NCBI RefSeq assembly: GCF_001039355.2
Contig: NW_019774770.1
Span: 1 to 64,000 of the forward strand
Direction: 5' to 3'
Length of the DNA stretch: 64,000 nt
DNA from: Lingula anatina
Lineage: Eukaryota > Brachiopoda > Lingulata > Lingulida > Lingulidae
A program made the translations under genes and the position numbers. This document shows, one piece after another, positions 1 to 23,500 of this stretch. The notes under the pieces were generated by a model that was not told the DNA's origin, ran no database searches, and saw only the letters and a list, made by a program, of their open reading frames with translations. Numbering within the stretch: position 1 is the first letter of the stretch; each line of letters begins with the position of its first letter.

Positions 1-200
1 GGAATGGACTCGCCCCACCAAGCACCCCCCCCCCACCGATAGAATGGACTCGTCCCACCTGTCATCCCTCTGATGGAATGGACTCGCCCCACCTGACATC
101 CCTCCAATGGAATGGACCAGCCCCACCTGTCACCCCTCAGATAAAATGGACTAGCCCCACCTGGCACCCCTCCAATGTAATGGACTCACCCCACCTTGGC
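1..200. repeat. 34-bp GC-rich minisatellite, about six copies
   Basis: A motif of the form AATGGACTCGCCCCACCTG, followed by a variable CATCCCTCCAATGG-like spacer, recurs with a period of 33-34 bases near positions 3, 44, 77, 111, 145 and 179. It is far more C-rich than its surroundings. The array is cut by the window edge, so total copy number is unknown. Short ORFs across it are by-products of the repeat. Confidence 0.85.
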
Positions 201-1200
201 TATTTGCTTGGCTATTTGGTCATTTATACTATCCTCCATTTGTACAGGATCTTAATAAATGGTTAGGATCAGTTGACGATGATGTTCTTTTCATTGTAAC
301 TCGCCTCACTCAAGTCATTCCACTGCTTAAGTTTTTATCTCCTGTGTAAGTTGACCTTGTGTATTTGCACGCAGTGATTGGAGCTTGTCATTTGTCGGTG
401 AAAAGTGACTAGTATATATAAAGCGTGTCAGTATACAGGCAGATGCAATCGAGAGGCAGGGGTAAGTAGAAAGTATACCGAACAGTTGTCACTGTAAAGA
501 ATATATGCAGTGTAGTTATTCAACGCAAGTAGCAAAAAAGTAAGTGGAATGTACCTTAAAGTTAACTGTATGTAGCTGTTCATAGTGTTTTTCTAAAATT
601 AAAGCAGTTTTTTTATTTAGAGTACATTTATGTCAATTTATTTATTTATTTTCTAGATTTGTACGTGATTACTCATTTGACTTTTAGAAGGTCGACGCAC
701 CAACTCTAAGGATTTGAGCAAGTCACAAATTTGTGTTATCTACAGCACTGATTTTAATAAAGGACAACCTCTTATTTATGAATTACAGACTATGTTGTCT
801 ACACCTTGTGAGCAATGAATGTATTTCTTAAAATGAAGTTAAAACAATCCACTAGTTCTTCATAAGCACCAAGCAATTATCAAGATTACCCGAAAACACC
901 TTTTACTCATTTCGTTATGATATTGATGTCCAAGTAGTCCTTCCCGGAAGAAATGAACACTGGATCATGGTGGTTTATTTTCATCACATGTCGGTAATTT
1001 CAGGTACGTACCGACAATTCGAAGGTTTATAACATACAAATATTAACCTATTGATTCAGAGACATTTATTTCCTCCTTGTAGCAAATATGAACATTGATC
1101 ACTCGACAAAATTGCTCGAAAATATTTCATAAACTGAAATTTTATTTCCATTCTACAAATCAAATTAATCTATAATTACAAGTTAACAAGCTTTGTTGCC
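200..1200. other. AT-rich non-coding stretch
   Basis: No exon with splice sites and a recognisable peptide is seen on either strand. If the LIG4 reading is right, this stretch and the repeats that follow could lie inside a very long LIG4 intron. They could instead be unrelated sequence joined across the N at 4303. Confidence 0.4.
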
Positions 1201-1219
1201 ATTTTTATTCAACAATTTT

Positions 1220-3260
1220 TCACCTTTTTCTAAAATCACGATAAGTATACAGCCAGTTGCATGTTGCGCTCTCCTCTTTCACTGTTTGATATTTTCTGAA
1301 ATTCACATTTCCTAGTAACCAACACATGATCTCAAATACTTTATGCGGTCATGACGTCGCTGACGACAAAGCGTCACGTTCCTAAACATATAATTAATTA
1401 AATTGTTACAAGTTTTTTTTTTTGGTGCAAACATTTGGCGATCTTCCTCACCTTTCCTAAAATTATGATAAGTATAGGGCATAGTACTTACAGCTATTGT
1501 CTTGTAAATTCTAGTGTCAATTTAGGCCTATTTGGAATTGTTTTAATACACTTTCCATGTTACATAGCAAAACGAACATATGACCACAAATCCTCTATGC
1601 GGTCATGACGTCGATGACCGCACAGCGTCACGTTCCTATGGTGGCACAAAACAACGGTGCATCAACAAAACCTTTCATCAAGCAACCGCATCAAAACATT
1701 CCAATGTTTCGTACACTCGCCCATTGCAAACTGATAATCTGCGAAATTTTCCTTTTATATATATATAGATATGAACAGGCACAACGCTGCTGAACCTCTT
1801 CAGAGCAGACAATACATGGAAATCCCGTTTTAATGGTTCAAAATTTAATTCAGAATAGAATTATAGATGTACAAGTTTTGTTTTGTTATGCTTCGTTATT
1901 TCTCATCTTTCCTAAAATTATGATAAGTTTATAGCATATTGCTTGCATCGCTTATCCTAGCGTCACTGTAGGCGTATTTGGATTTTCTATACATTTTTCC
2001 CGTAAAATACAGTATCAAATCCAACATACATGTATGACGACAAATCCTCTATGCCGTCATGACGTCGATGACGACAAAACGTCTTGTTCTTATGGAGGCA
2101 CAAAACTACATGCATCAACAAAACATACAAACAGGCAACCGCATCATAATATTCAAATATTACCTACATTTGCGTTTTGCAATTTAACTCCCTTTTGTAA
2201 ATATAATAAAAAAAGAACACGGTTTAATTTCTCCATAACAGAAGATGGATGGCTATACAATTTAAGTTATACAAAATTTAATTTAGCTTATAATTACAGA
2301 TTTTCAAATTTTGTATTTTTTGTCCAAAAATTGAACGATCTTCCTCACCATTCCAAAGACCATGGTAATTATGGAGTAGATAACTGCGGTGACTATCCTG
2401 CAAAATTTATTTCCATTGTATATGAAATTGTCTAAGATTCACTTTTCCTCGTATCACTGCAAAACACATACATGATTGTAGGCCTTAAATGTGGAAATGA
2501 CGTTATATCTTTATAACCTGCTATTTTCCCTCCTTTCTGTAAATATGAACATGAAGAACATGATCTCAAATCCTCTATGCGGTCATGACGTCGATGACGC
2601 CATTTGAAGCGTTATATTCCTATGGCGACCCAAAACTACATGCATCAACAAAACAAACGAGCAAGCAACATAACCTACATGTTCTTTTTCTCTTTTTTTT
2701 TTAATTTGAACCTTAGGAACACGTCTGAATTTCTCCAGAGCAGACTACATGTGCCTTCACGGAAATACTGTTAGGATTAAACAAAATTAGATTATTCTAG
2801 AATGTAATAGAAATAATAAACTTTGTCATTTTTACGGGATTGAAAGAGTTATTACCACTCATTTCTTGTTGTAACTTATCATTACTGTTGTAACTCCTTG
2901 TCATTACTATCATTGTGTTAATGTAGTAATGAAAATTGCGCTCATTTTCTCATACACAAGTAAAAAATTCATACGCCTATTTGAATTGTACAAAACTGAT
3001 TTTTAGAACCATACGTTTACACCTTTTCCCCTTTTTTGCAACACAACTTAATGAGTTTTCTTACCTTAAGTAAAATGATGATAAGTAAAGCGCTGGTCAC
3101 TAGCAGCACTTGTGCTGTAAAATATACTTCCATTGTATTTGAAATTCTCCGAGATTCACTCTCCATCGTAACATAGAAAAACAAATGTATGAGCTCAAAT
3201 CCTCTATGCGGTCATGACGTCGCTGACGGCAAAGCGTCACGTTCCTATGCTTAAACAAAA
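1220..3260. repeat. Degenerate tandem array with an invariant palindromic 17-bp core (five copies)
   Basis: Five related units contain the core GTCATGACGTCGMTGAC (M = A or C) at 1348-1364, 1602-1618, 2056-2072, 2582-2598 and 3211-3227. Most cores are preceded by CAAATCCTCTATGCG or a close variant and followed by a GCGTCACGTTCCTATG-like segment. An upstream block, TTTCCTAAAATTATGATAAGT with variants, is also repeated. Spacings between cores are 254, 454, 526 and 629 bases, so units differ in length. The core joins two perfect palindromes, GTCATGAC and GACGTC, and contains TGACG half-sites like those of CREB/ATF-type sites. Small ORFs starting inside the units are shadows of the repeat. The family is not recognised. 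Confidence 0.8.
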
Positions 3261-3304
3261 CTGAAACGTACAGCAAATGGATGATTCACTCGTGAGGGGA
3301 AACC

Positions 3305-3472
3305 GGTGTAACAGGAATGGAAGTCCGAGGAATGGAGGTCCGGGCTCCCATATGATTAGTACAGGTTAGGGTTAGTTGGAGTATTGGGGTTAGTATATAG
3401 GACGAATATCACCTGTACAAAGTAATGGGTGGCGGACTACGGTTCCTAGCGGACTACCATTTCTGTTACACC
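3305..3472. mobile_element. MITE-like element with terminal inverted repeats
   Basis: The left end GGTGTAACAGGAATGGAAGT is mirrored at the right end by a sequence whose reverse complement begins GGTGTAACAGAAATGGTAGT, and the imperfect match runs on for about 35 bases. An inner inverted pair (GTACAGGT near 3359, ACCTGTAC near 3411) nests inside it. At 168 bases with no coding capacity, this resembles a non-autonomous DNA transposon. No clear target-site duplication was found, and the superfamily is not identified. Confidence 0.6.
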
Positions 3473-4336
3473 TGGGCTAGTTGGTCCAGTTAGACACTTT
3501 TGGCCTTGGTCCGAATATGATAGCCGAAATCGCCAGCGAAATAAAGGCATCTAAATGTTGCTTTTAGATATTATAAAAAAAACTAGTCTTATTGAGTATG
3601 TGCATATCAGTAAAAGTGGAGCTATCAGAATAGGTTTTTTTCCTGCAAAATGCACTAATATTCCTCTTAAAAACTGGAAACCATTCTCGATGGCTTAAAT
3701 AATTCAAATTAATTTTAAATTTACTAAATTAAATTTTTATTTTTTAAACAAAACAAAACAAACATGCAATTGTTGAATTGGTGCGTAAAAATGATTATCT
3801 TTTGTGTAATTTTATACTCAAACATTAAGGAGTGGCAATTTCTATTATTTCCCTTCTAGGAAAGTACTTCCTACTTTTCATTAAGTTGAATAGCTCACTT
3901 CCTCAAAATAAAAATAAATAAAATTAATAAAATTAAAATACACATTTCTACTAAAATCTACTGACCATTTTGTATCAAAAATAATCAGGAGACTGCATTT
4001 AACACATACATTTATATGAACAATGGTCAAACCACCAGTCTTGTTCGTGTATCACAGTTTAAAATTTGCTTTCACTGTTTCATTTCTATCAGATTTAATA
4101 CTTTATGGCACACCTAAACAGCTTCAGTCAACAGTTTTTGTAAGTTAAATCAGAAATAACAGCCCTCTCCACCAGTTCCATATTACAATAGCATCTTAAA
4201 AGAATTTTCTGTCCACTCTTGCCAAAGCAGCTCTGTTATGTGACACTTGTATTGAAAAAAAGGTGGACATAGCATGCAGTATATTTATCTTTATATATCT
4301 GTNCAATAATCTCACTCTGAAAAAACCCTATATACC
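3473..4336. other. AT-rich non-coding stretch with a single unknown base
   Basis: This is low-complexity AT-rich sequence with no supported gene. There is an N at 4303. On the minus strand it follows LIG4 coding exon 3 and is read as the start of intron 3. No further LIG4 exon, such as the segment leading to the nucleotidyltransferase lysine motif, was found here. Confidence 0.5.
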
Positions 4337-5168
4337 CCTTTAGCATTCTTGGGAGCTCTGTATTTAATCAACTTGTCTGCAGCAGGGCTGTCCTTTCCCA
4401 GGCACAGCACTTCTATATACAGCTTGGCAAGTGTGTTCTAAAATGTTAAGAAGAAAAATAACAACCAGGTTCAAATGAGAAAATCAAAATTTGACAAACA
4501 ATGGCACTTTTGTGCTTTCCAGAAATGTACAGTCAAAAATATCTTGTTGCAAAATTTTAATCAATTTAAATTCTCAATAAAATGTAATTCTTAATAATCG
4601 ATAAAATGTATTAATTACCTCCTTAATGCCATATGCAGCTCTTTCTCGCTCCAAATGGGGTAGCAGAAGTCTTAATGCTGAATAGAAACTGTCTGTCTGT
4701 AAAAATAAGATAAAATAAATTGCAATCAGTTATCAATCTCCATCGATGTCAAAACGATAAATTGATGGAACTGTTTAAGTTGACATGAATTATGAAACTA
4801 GAAAAACCGGTAATTTATCAGGCTTTTCTGCTCCGCCCCACCCCCTATTCCTCTTCAGCACCCTATGATTATCATTGTATTGATTTAAATAAATTTAATT
4901 ATCGAATGGGAATGCAACTCTTTTTCATTTTCATGTGTGTAAAGAGGAAATTTTAAGGAGAAAGAAAAACTTCAAAGATGAATTACGTCGACTCTCGTCG
5001 ACTTCCTACCGTATTAGCATCGTCTGCATGCAACTTTCCATGGAAATCACGCCAGCGGTTAATGAATTCTTGCAGCAGAAGTTTTTTGTCCGCTCCTTGC
5101 TTTTTGCTTATTTTCTCGAGTAGTCCTGCAAGTTCGGAAAATGGAACTTTGGAAGCAACCGTAGTCAT
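4337..5168 (-). CDS. LIG4: DNA ligase IV, N-terminal three coding exons only (partial)
   Basis: DNA ligase IV seals double-strand breaks in non-homologous end joining together with XRCC4, in the nucleus. Three minus-strand exons are seen: 5010-5168 (ATG at 5168), 4619-4696 and about 4337-4437 (low end uncertain by a base). Together they give about 112 residues of the N-terminal DNA-binding domain. Diagnostic peptides are [18 protein letters not shown], then [20 protein letters not shown] with AYGIKE, then [16 protein letters not shown]. All match the LIG4 family order as recalled. Exon joins are in phase with GT-AG borders. An upstream in-frame ATG near 5207 exists, but the chosen start aligns with the family N terminus. 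The catalytic core, OB fold and BRCT repeats (roughly 800 residues in the family) are absent: either they lie beyond the left edge past an intron over 4.3 kb, or the scaffold is misjoined at the N at 4303. Confidence 0.85.
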
Positions 5169-5768
5169 TGTTGTACAAGCCGCATGTATCACTGTGAATG
5201 TAAACACACCAGTCTCTGCGTGCAGGGAAGCATATCAATTTGTGTTGAAAACCCAGTAAAACATTCCTCCATAAATCAGTAAAATAATAATTTAGACATA
5301 CATATTTTAAATTAAACATTGTAAAAGGTTGTTAAGTATTTATTATAAGTAACAGTAGATTATTATTTAGATAATTTATGTACCAACACATAGTTTATTT
5401 TTCTGTTTTGGGGTCTTCAATTTATGGAACCAGCTAAGAATCATCACATCTATTACCAAGAAGCAGGTGGTAAGTCTATCGGAACAAAAACAGATTAAAA
5501 ACAATAAATAGTTATGTTAATTTAAATTTCAGATAACTATTATTTTGAAAATATAACTGATTCTTTGTTTAAGAATGAATTAAAAAGTATGTTTGAGATA
5601 AGATCATTGATTTCCATCTAGCATTAAAGCTCAATTTTCTATGTTTGTATGTCGCATAGGACAAGGTGCGCATGCGTTAATAAATTTTAACGGACTCAAA
5701 TAATCGGCGAATTTTCAGACAAATTATAACTAGTTTTGTAGCTGGAGTAAACTTATGATACCATTCTC
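5169..5768. promoter_or_regulatory. Bidirectional promoter region between LIG4 and KIF2A
   Basis: About 600 bases separate the divergent start codons, so both 5' UTRs and the promoters must lie here unless non-coding first exons are further away. The palindrome TGCGCATGCG at 5667-5676 closely matches the NRF-1 binding consensus, common in TATA-less bidirectional promoters. No TATA box is obvious. The promoter role is inferred from gene layout. Confidence 0.5.
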
Positions 5769-17601
<11,833 letters not shown>

Positions 17602-18578
17602 ATATGTGGATGGCCACGTTGTCCGGTTACCACAAAACCTGCATGAGGGGACTTTTTGAATGGAAAACCTACAATCTGCTCATCCAACCATCTTAGATTA
17701 CAGCATAATAGAAGCTTCCCTTGTTTTTCCAGTGTAATGTATGTGCCGTGTTGAATGCAAGTGACTTATCATGATATAATTTTTTTATATACAAATTCAT
17801 ATAATATGCCAAGAAATTAATCTTGAGATTGACTGCTGTGTTATTTTGTAATACTGAGTCTGGTATACTGCTCCTAGTCTTGCTTAGACTGGGTGGATTT
17901 AGTAAAAGCTATTAGAAGCTTTGCACTTAGTCAGGTCACATTGAATCAGTAGGGCATTGTTGTAGTGAACAATTTTAAGATACAACTCATGTCCCAGACA
18001 AGAGAACTGTGCTCAAAATGGCCAAAGTAGATTTAATATTCATCGTCAGATTTCTCACGTGCTGCCAAATAGTACACAGGTGTTTATCTAATAGCTGGGT
18101 TTTACCAGCCAAGGATAAGGGGAGTGATCTGTGGCCCACTTGAACTTGGAGGACACTGAAAGCATTGTGTGATAATTGTTATAAACTAACTGTGCTCAAA
18201 GTTGCCTCCTTGGTTGCACACAAAGCCAAGGCATTTTCAGTATAACTTCTTGTGTAGGTGTGGCACCATTCCAACCTTGTGTTATTCTTATTCCATCCAT
18301 GTGTTGATCTTACAACTGCAAAACTGTGGGGAGAGACGTATTTTGCCTTTATAAGGGAATGCCGGCACAAAAAAAGTCTAGTAATATTCTGAGGATGTAG
18401 TTGTGAACAGAACAACTGAATTAATCATGGGCCAGCAACCCAGTTTTCCATTTATTTATTTATTTTATTATTATTATTATTTTGACAAGAATGAACAATG
18501 TAATGTTTATTAGTGGTTTATTCACTTATTTATTATACTGAGTAATGTAAATGGTAATTGTACATAAGTGTAAAATAG

Positions 18579-18609
<31 letters not shown>

Positions 18610-19140
18610 GTAAATATATGTTAAGTCAAAACTGCACAGACCATCAGTATTGATTGAAGCACAGGTAATGGTATGTCCTATTATTACATGTGGATAGCCA
18701 AACAATGTAGTGTCATTACCCAACAAGATGGATGGGGGCTTTTCTATTCAATATCACCATTTATAAAATGACAGAATGACCCATCTTTATCATTATGGAT
18801 GTGTAGGGTCTGCTGTCTTTTTCTAGTCATCTGCACCACTGTTGTTGGGAATATAGTTGTTGGTGGGAGAAATGAATTAAGGATTAGGCATTTGCCTAGA
18901 TCTAAGAATGGATGTTTGGGTGTGGGAGGGGGTGTCCAGGTGTTTTTGCTCCTGCGATTTACACAGAAGCTTATGGCCACAATTCAATTCTGCTTAATCA
19001 GCTGAATCTGGTTGGCGGATGTTACTATTGCGATTAGGTTTATTCCAAAGTGTTGGCAGTGTTGAAGTTGAGCTGTGCAAGATGGATTTGGTAATAAATG
19101 CATGATTAAAATAAACATGTTTTTGAAGCTTCCAGACATT
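17602..19140 (+). other. KIF2A: KIF2A 3' UTR with polyadenylation signals
   Basis: No coding exon follows the TGA at 17599-17601. Two AATAAA hexamers at 19093-19098 and 19110-19115 are the first convincing pair of poly(A) signals, suggesting a 3' UTR of about 1.5 kb. A poly(T) tract of about 28 bases lies near 18582-18609. The end point is inferred. Confidence 0.5.
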
Positions 19141-19640
19141 GTTTATTTTCTATTGATTTTTTCAAGACTTAAACATTTGGGTTTTTTATCTACAAATTTA
19201 ATAAAAGAAATTTGAATGTTTTGGATTTTTTAATGAAGCTGACTTTTCCCTGTCATGAAGAGAAAACTAGGCAAATTCTGCTGATAAAACATTTTACTGC
19301 CTCTTGTGACCAAATCTTTAAGAAAGTCAGAAACTTCCTGAAAAGGAAAGGCATGTGCTGATGCAGAACATCTTCATTTATTTAGAAATGGTAAAGGGAG
19401 CACAGGATCCTTGTTCCAAGAAATAATTCCCAAATTAAAAGCCAACAACAACCCCTTGCATTGCACTGTATTCCTTTTGGACCAAAAAATATTAATCCTT
19501 GTGATCTGTAACACTACATTTATTTTTTTTTTATTCAAAGTACTTAATTCATTTTGTGGTTCAATAATCTTATGTGGAGACATACACCACCTTTGGCAGT
19601 AAAATACTCAATGTCCAGCTGTAGCAAGTTATCATTGGAG
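19141..19640. other. Gap between convergent 3' ends of KIF2A and CTH
   Basis: This is AT-rich sequence with no supported coding exon. The two genes converge here with about 0.5 kb between predicted poly(A) signals. Confidence 0.4.
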
Positions 19641-20544
19641 TGAAGACTACAAAAAAATTTATTGGCACTTTGAACTGTGTACTTCCGTTATGTGAAAGTC
19701 TTAAATACAGAACAATGTATACCAGTTTGTGTCAATAATATGCAAAAAGTGCAATAACATCTAGTCTGCCTTTTTTATACATGTAAAACGGGATATGATT
19801 TGGTGCCATAAAATAATACAAACAACCCAATAGACTGCAGGACATTCAAACTAGAATTAACCCCCACCCCCTTATATGATTTCTGCATAAAAAAATATAG
19901 CAAATACAATGGATACATAGCTAAATGTACACAAAAATATCCCCTTCAAATGCAATAATTAAAAACTATTATGCAGTAAATGCTACCAATAAGCAAAGTG
20001 ACAGATGGAGAAAGAGAAATGTGTATTAACTCAAATGGCCAATTCTCTATTGTTCCTAAATTTTACCCTGAGCAAAAAATCTTATCTAGACATTACCATT
20101 CCCTATTTTTTCCCTTTTTCAGTATGTGAAGTATTTTCATTATGTCCCATTAAATCAAATTGACAGAAAGAAATCAAACCTCATGTGTATTCTTTAAAAC
20201 TGAATTGGAAGGAATGTTATGGCAAAAATTTCTGTATAGGAAAAATATATAGGTGATGCAAATAACATGGAATGGCATAAAAGTATAATTTCAAATAAGT
20301 CTATACCAAGATTTATGTATCTGAACTGGAAAAAATTATGAACAAAAAGTTGTGAAAGCAAAATATAAAGGAGAGCAAAATACTGTGGGGTGGCTTAAAA
20401 ACAAATATTGAAATATCCTAAGATGTGCATGTTATCACTTTAAATTCTCCTCTCATTGGAAACTTTCTTTGGGAGACAGATTTTGGTATGTGCCATGTTG
20501 TGCTGCGTACTCCTTTCCTTCCTGGCAAATCCCCAATCAAAATC
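19641..20544 (-). other. CTH: CTH 3' UTR (predicted)
   Basis: Downstream of the CTH stop on the minus strand, the nearest AATAAA is at 19658-19663 (read as TTTATT on the plus strand). This gives a UTR of about 0.9 kb. No other signal was noticed between it and the stop. Confidence 0.4.
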
Positions 20545-23500
20545 TTATGGTATCTAAAAGAGAAAACAATAGCATTTATTTAAAAAAATAAAAGAATCTA
20601 ATAATAATTAAACAAAAACTATAATAGCGAGATACAAACTGAAAAGTATTGACAGTAGGTCTAAATTTCTTATTGATCTCACTAATTTAACTTATAACTC
20701 AAATATTACAATCAGCTTGTTTTCATAATTTGTTTTNTCGAACTTGACCTGCGTTTTATGAATATTCATCAGCTCTGTAAATATTAAGCCAAAAAGTAAA
20801 ACTGCCCTCCACTTATCGTGTTTACAAGGAAAGTGCACGGTGCCGGCGCCGGCATCGGCATCGGCATCGGCATCGGCGACGACAGACGCAGGTGATGGCA
20901 ATATGTACAGACACATCTGTGTCTGTACATAACTATAATAGCGAGATACAAACTGAAAAGTATTGACAGTAGGTCTAAATTTCTTATTGATCTCACTAAT
21001 TTAACTTATAACTCAAATATTACAATCAGCTTGTTTTCATAATATGTTTTACAGATATTAAGCAACAACCTGATACAAGAAAATTACTTCAAAAAAGGAA
21101 GACTATCTTCTCAATCAAGTGAATTTTCCCCATTTTTGCTCGTTTTACACAAAATCCAACAACTTTCCTAACCCTTATTCAAACACAGAGGAGTTAATCT
21201 GTCAAAAGGTAAAAGAATACAATCCCTGACATTCATAATTTTAATGATTAATTTTTCTCAGTTAACAAATGTTTATGTATTTATTATTATATGTCATTAT
21301 ATATCATTATTATTTTAAACTCACAGCTGCCTTGAGAGCTTGATCCAGATCTGCTAAGATATCTTCCAGATCTTCAATTCCAACTGAGAGGCGTATCAAG
21401 GAATCATTAATTCCAAGCAGTACTCTGTGGTCTTCAGGTACAGATGCATGCGTCATGATACCCCTAGCCAGTGACCAAAGTACATTTTTTTATTCTATCA
21501 TTCAAAAAGCACCTGCTAACTTATTTAAAGTGTAAGGCAAAAATGAAAAAGGCCAAAAAAAGATATGATTATGTTAAAAAAAATAAATTCAAAACAAAAA
21601 AATTGATAACATGTCATGTTTACTTGTACAAAAAAGTGTTGCTTGCTCAACTGTCAACTGTCACTAAATTTGCTTTACAACATTATAAATAATCTTTATG
21701 TAATTAGAATTTCAAACAATTAACTTACGGATGCTCAGCTAAACTTTCAAACCCTCCAAGACTTTCTGCCAGAGTAAACAGCTGAAAAAGTAAATTTTGA
21801 TCTTACAGTATTCTAATTCTCTTTCTGAAAATATTTTCTGAAATTGTAGTGAGTATTTGGTCTCTTCGAATACTAAAAAGTTTACAGATTGGATACATAT
21901 AGACTTTTATTGAGCCCTTTTTTTTCACCTTCAAAGATTTGAGAAATGTCTCGGATTCTTTGATTCCCCCTTTGATGAAGAAAGTGACCATTCCACTGAA
22001 TCCTTTCATCTGCCTCTTGGCAAGCTCATGCTGGGGATGGGAGGGCAGGCCTGACAAAAATATAGAGATAAAAGTTTTTTTTAAATGACAAAATAAATGG
22101 TTCAAATCAAGGGCTCCTAACAAACTGAAATATTTCACCAGTACAATTGTTACTTTTTATAGTTTTAAATGTATTAATCAATTAAAAAATGTTGAAATTG
22201 CCAACTCTCCATAAATCTAAATCCAACTTAGCAAAGAGCCCAAAATTTATCAACTATTCTAACGCTGAATGAAAATTTCAATAAATTTATTTCATGATAT
22301 AAAAAAACTTTCATAGCCTGTGTTAATATAATCCCCCTGCTACATGTACCAACCTGGATGGACAACTTTGTCCACTCTTGGTGACTGTTCAAGGAATTTG
22401 GCCACTGCCAGTCCATTCTTCATGTGCTCTCTCATCCTGAGGTGAAGCGTTTTCAAACCACGGTTGACCAAGTAACAGTCAAATGGAGAAGGCACACAAC
22501 CAATGGCTAACAATCAAAAGAGCATGAAAAGATAAGAATTATAATGGAGCAACTTTCTTTAAAGAACTCAAATCTCTCCTCCATTTCTTATTCATTTATT
22601 TTTCCAAATGAAAAAAGAGACAAGAAATGACCAAAGGAAATTCTTTATTTGGCAAAGCCACTGACATACAGAAGTGAAAATAAATCCCAAGTTAAATTTT
22701 TGAAGAAAAATTCATTGTAACATTTTAACTAATTTTGAAGAAGAAACAGAATTATGATTGAAACTATAATAACCATAAAAAGCATATTACAAGTGAAATA
22801 TTACAAGTGGACGCAACACCAAAGTTTAGAATAAATCAGACTTGTGCAGAATTTCTTGATAATTCAATATTAAGCTATCATCCACTCCAGCCAGCCTGTT
22901 ATTTGTGTGGTCAAAGTGACCAAGCATCTCCCTAATAGAATAGACCAGTTTTTGGAGGAATTCTATTCTAAGAATGGATCTATAAGAAACTGAAAGCATT
23001 AGTGAAAGGGATCTTTTGTGAGATTTTGGTGCAACAAAGTATAAAAAAAGTATCTTCCTAGACTTCTTAATAATATTTGTTCCTATTTTTCAAAAAACAT
23101 TTGTAAAAATCCTTAACAAATTTACTTAAAAAAACACTATTTCTTCCTTAGAATTGCATTTTTTTAACAGTGGTAGTCATAAAAATTTGTCTCACATTTA
23201 AAAGAAATTTAAAGTTTAAAATTATAGATATAATAGTCAGAGAGGCCATTCTATAAGAGTACAGTACTTTTTAAGACAAAATGACTTTTTTTACAGTTCT
23301 TTAAATGTCCTGCAGGAAATGGGCAATTCTCCTGTCAGTGATGGAGAAATAATTAAGTTTGTCATGCCATGTCTCTACGGGTCATGAAACTACTGCCTCT
23401 CACTTATTGTGGCTAGACGCTATTACAACATGTGTACTGGTCAACTTTGGTGCACCCTTATTGTTGACAGCTTTATTAACAATCCTGAACTAGTATACTT

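Noticed and set aside
2034..2435. 133-codon ORF in the left repeat region
   Set aside because: It starts inside one copy of the tandem unit, its peptide tracks the repeat, and sister copies do not keep the frame. No family resemblance.
3359..3400. Telomere-like GGTTAGGGTTAG within the small TIR element
   Set aside because: Only about two imperfect units and embedded in a TIR-bounded element, so no evidence of telomeric origin.
5059..5319. 86-codon minus-strand ORF overlapping LIG4 exon 1
   Set aside because: It is a different frame over the LIG4 exon and promoter; the LIG4 frame explains the coding signal.
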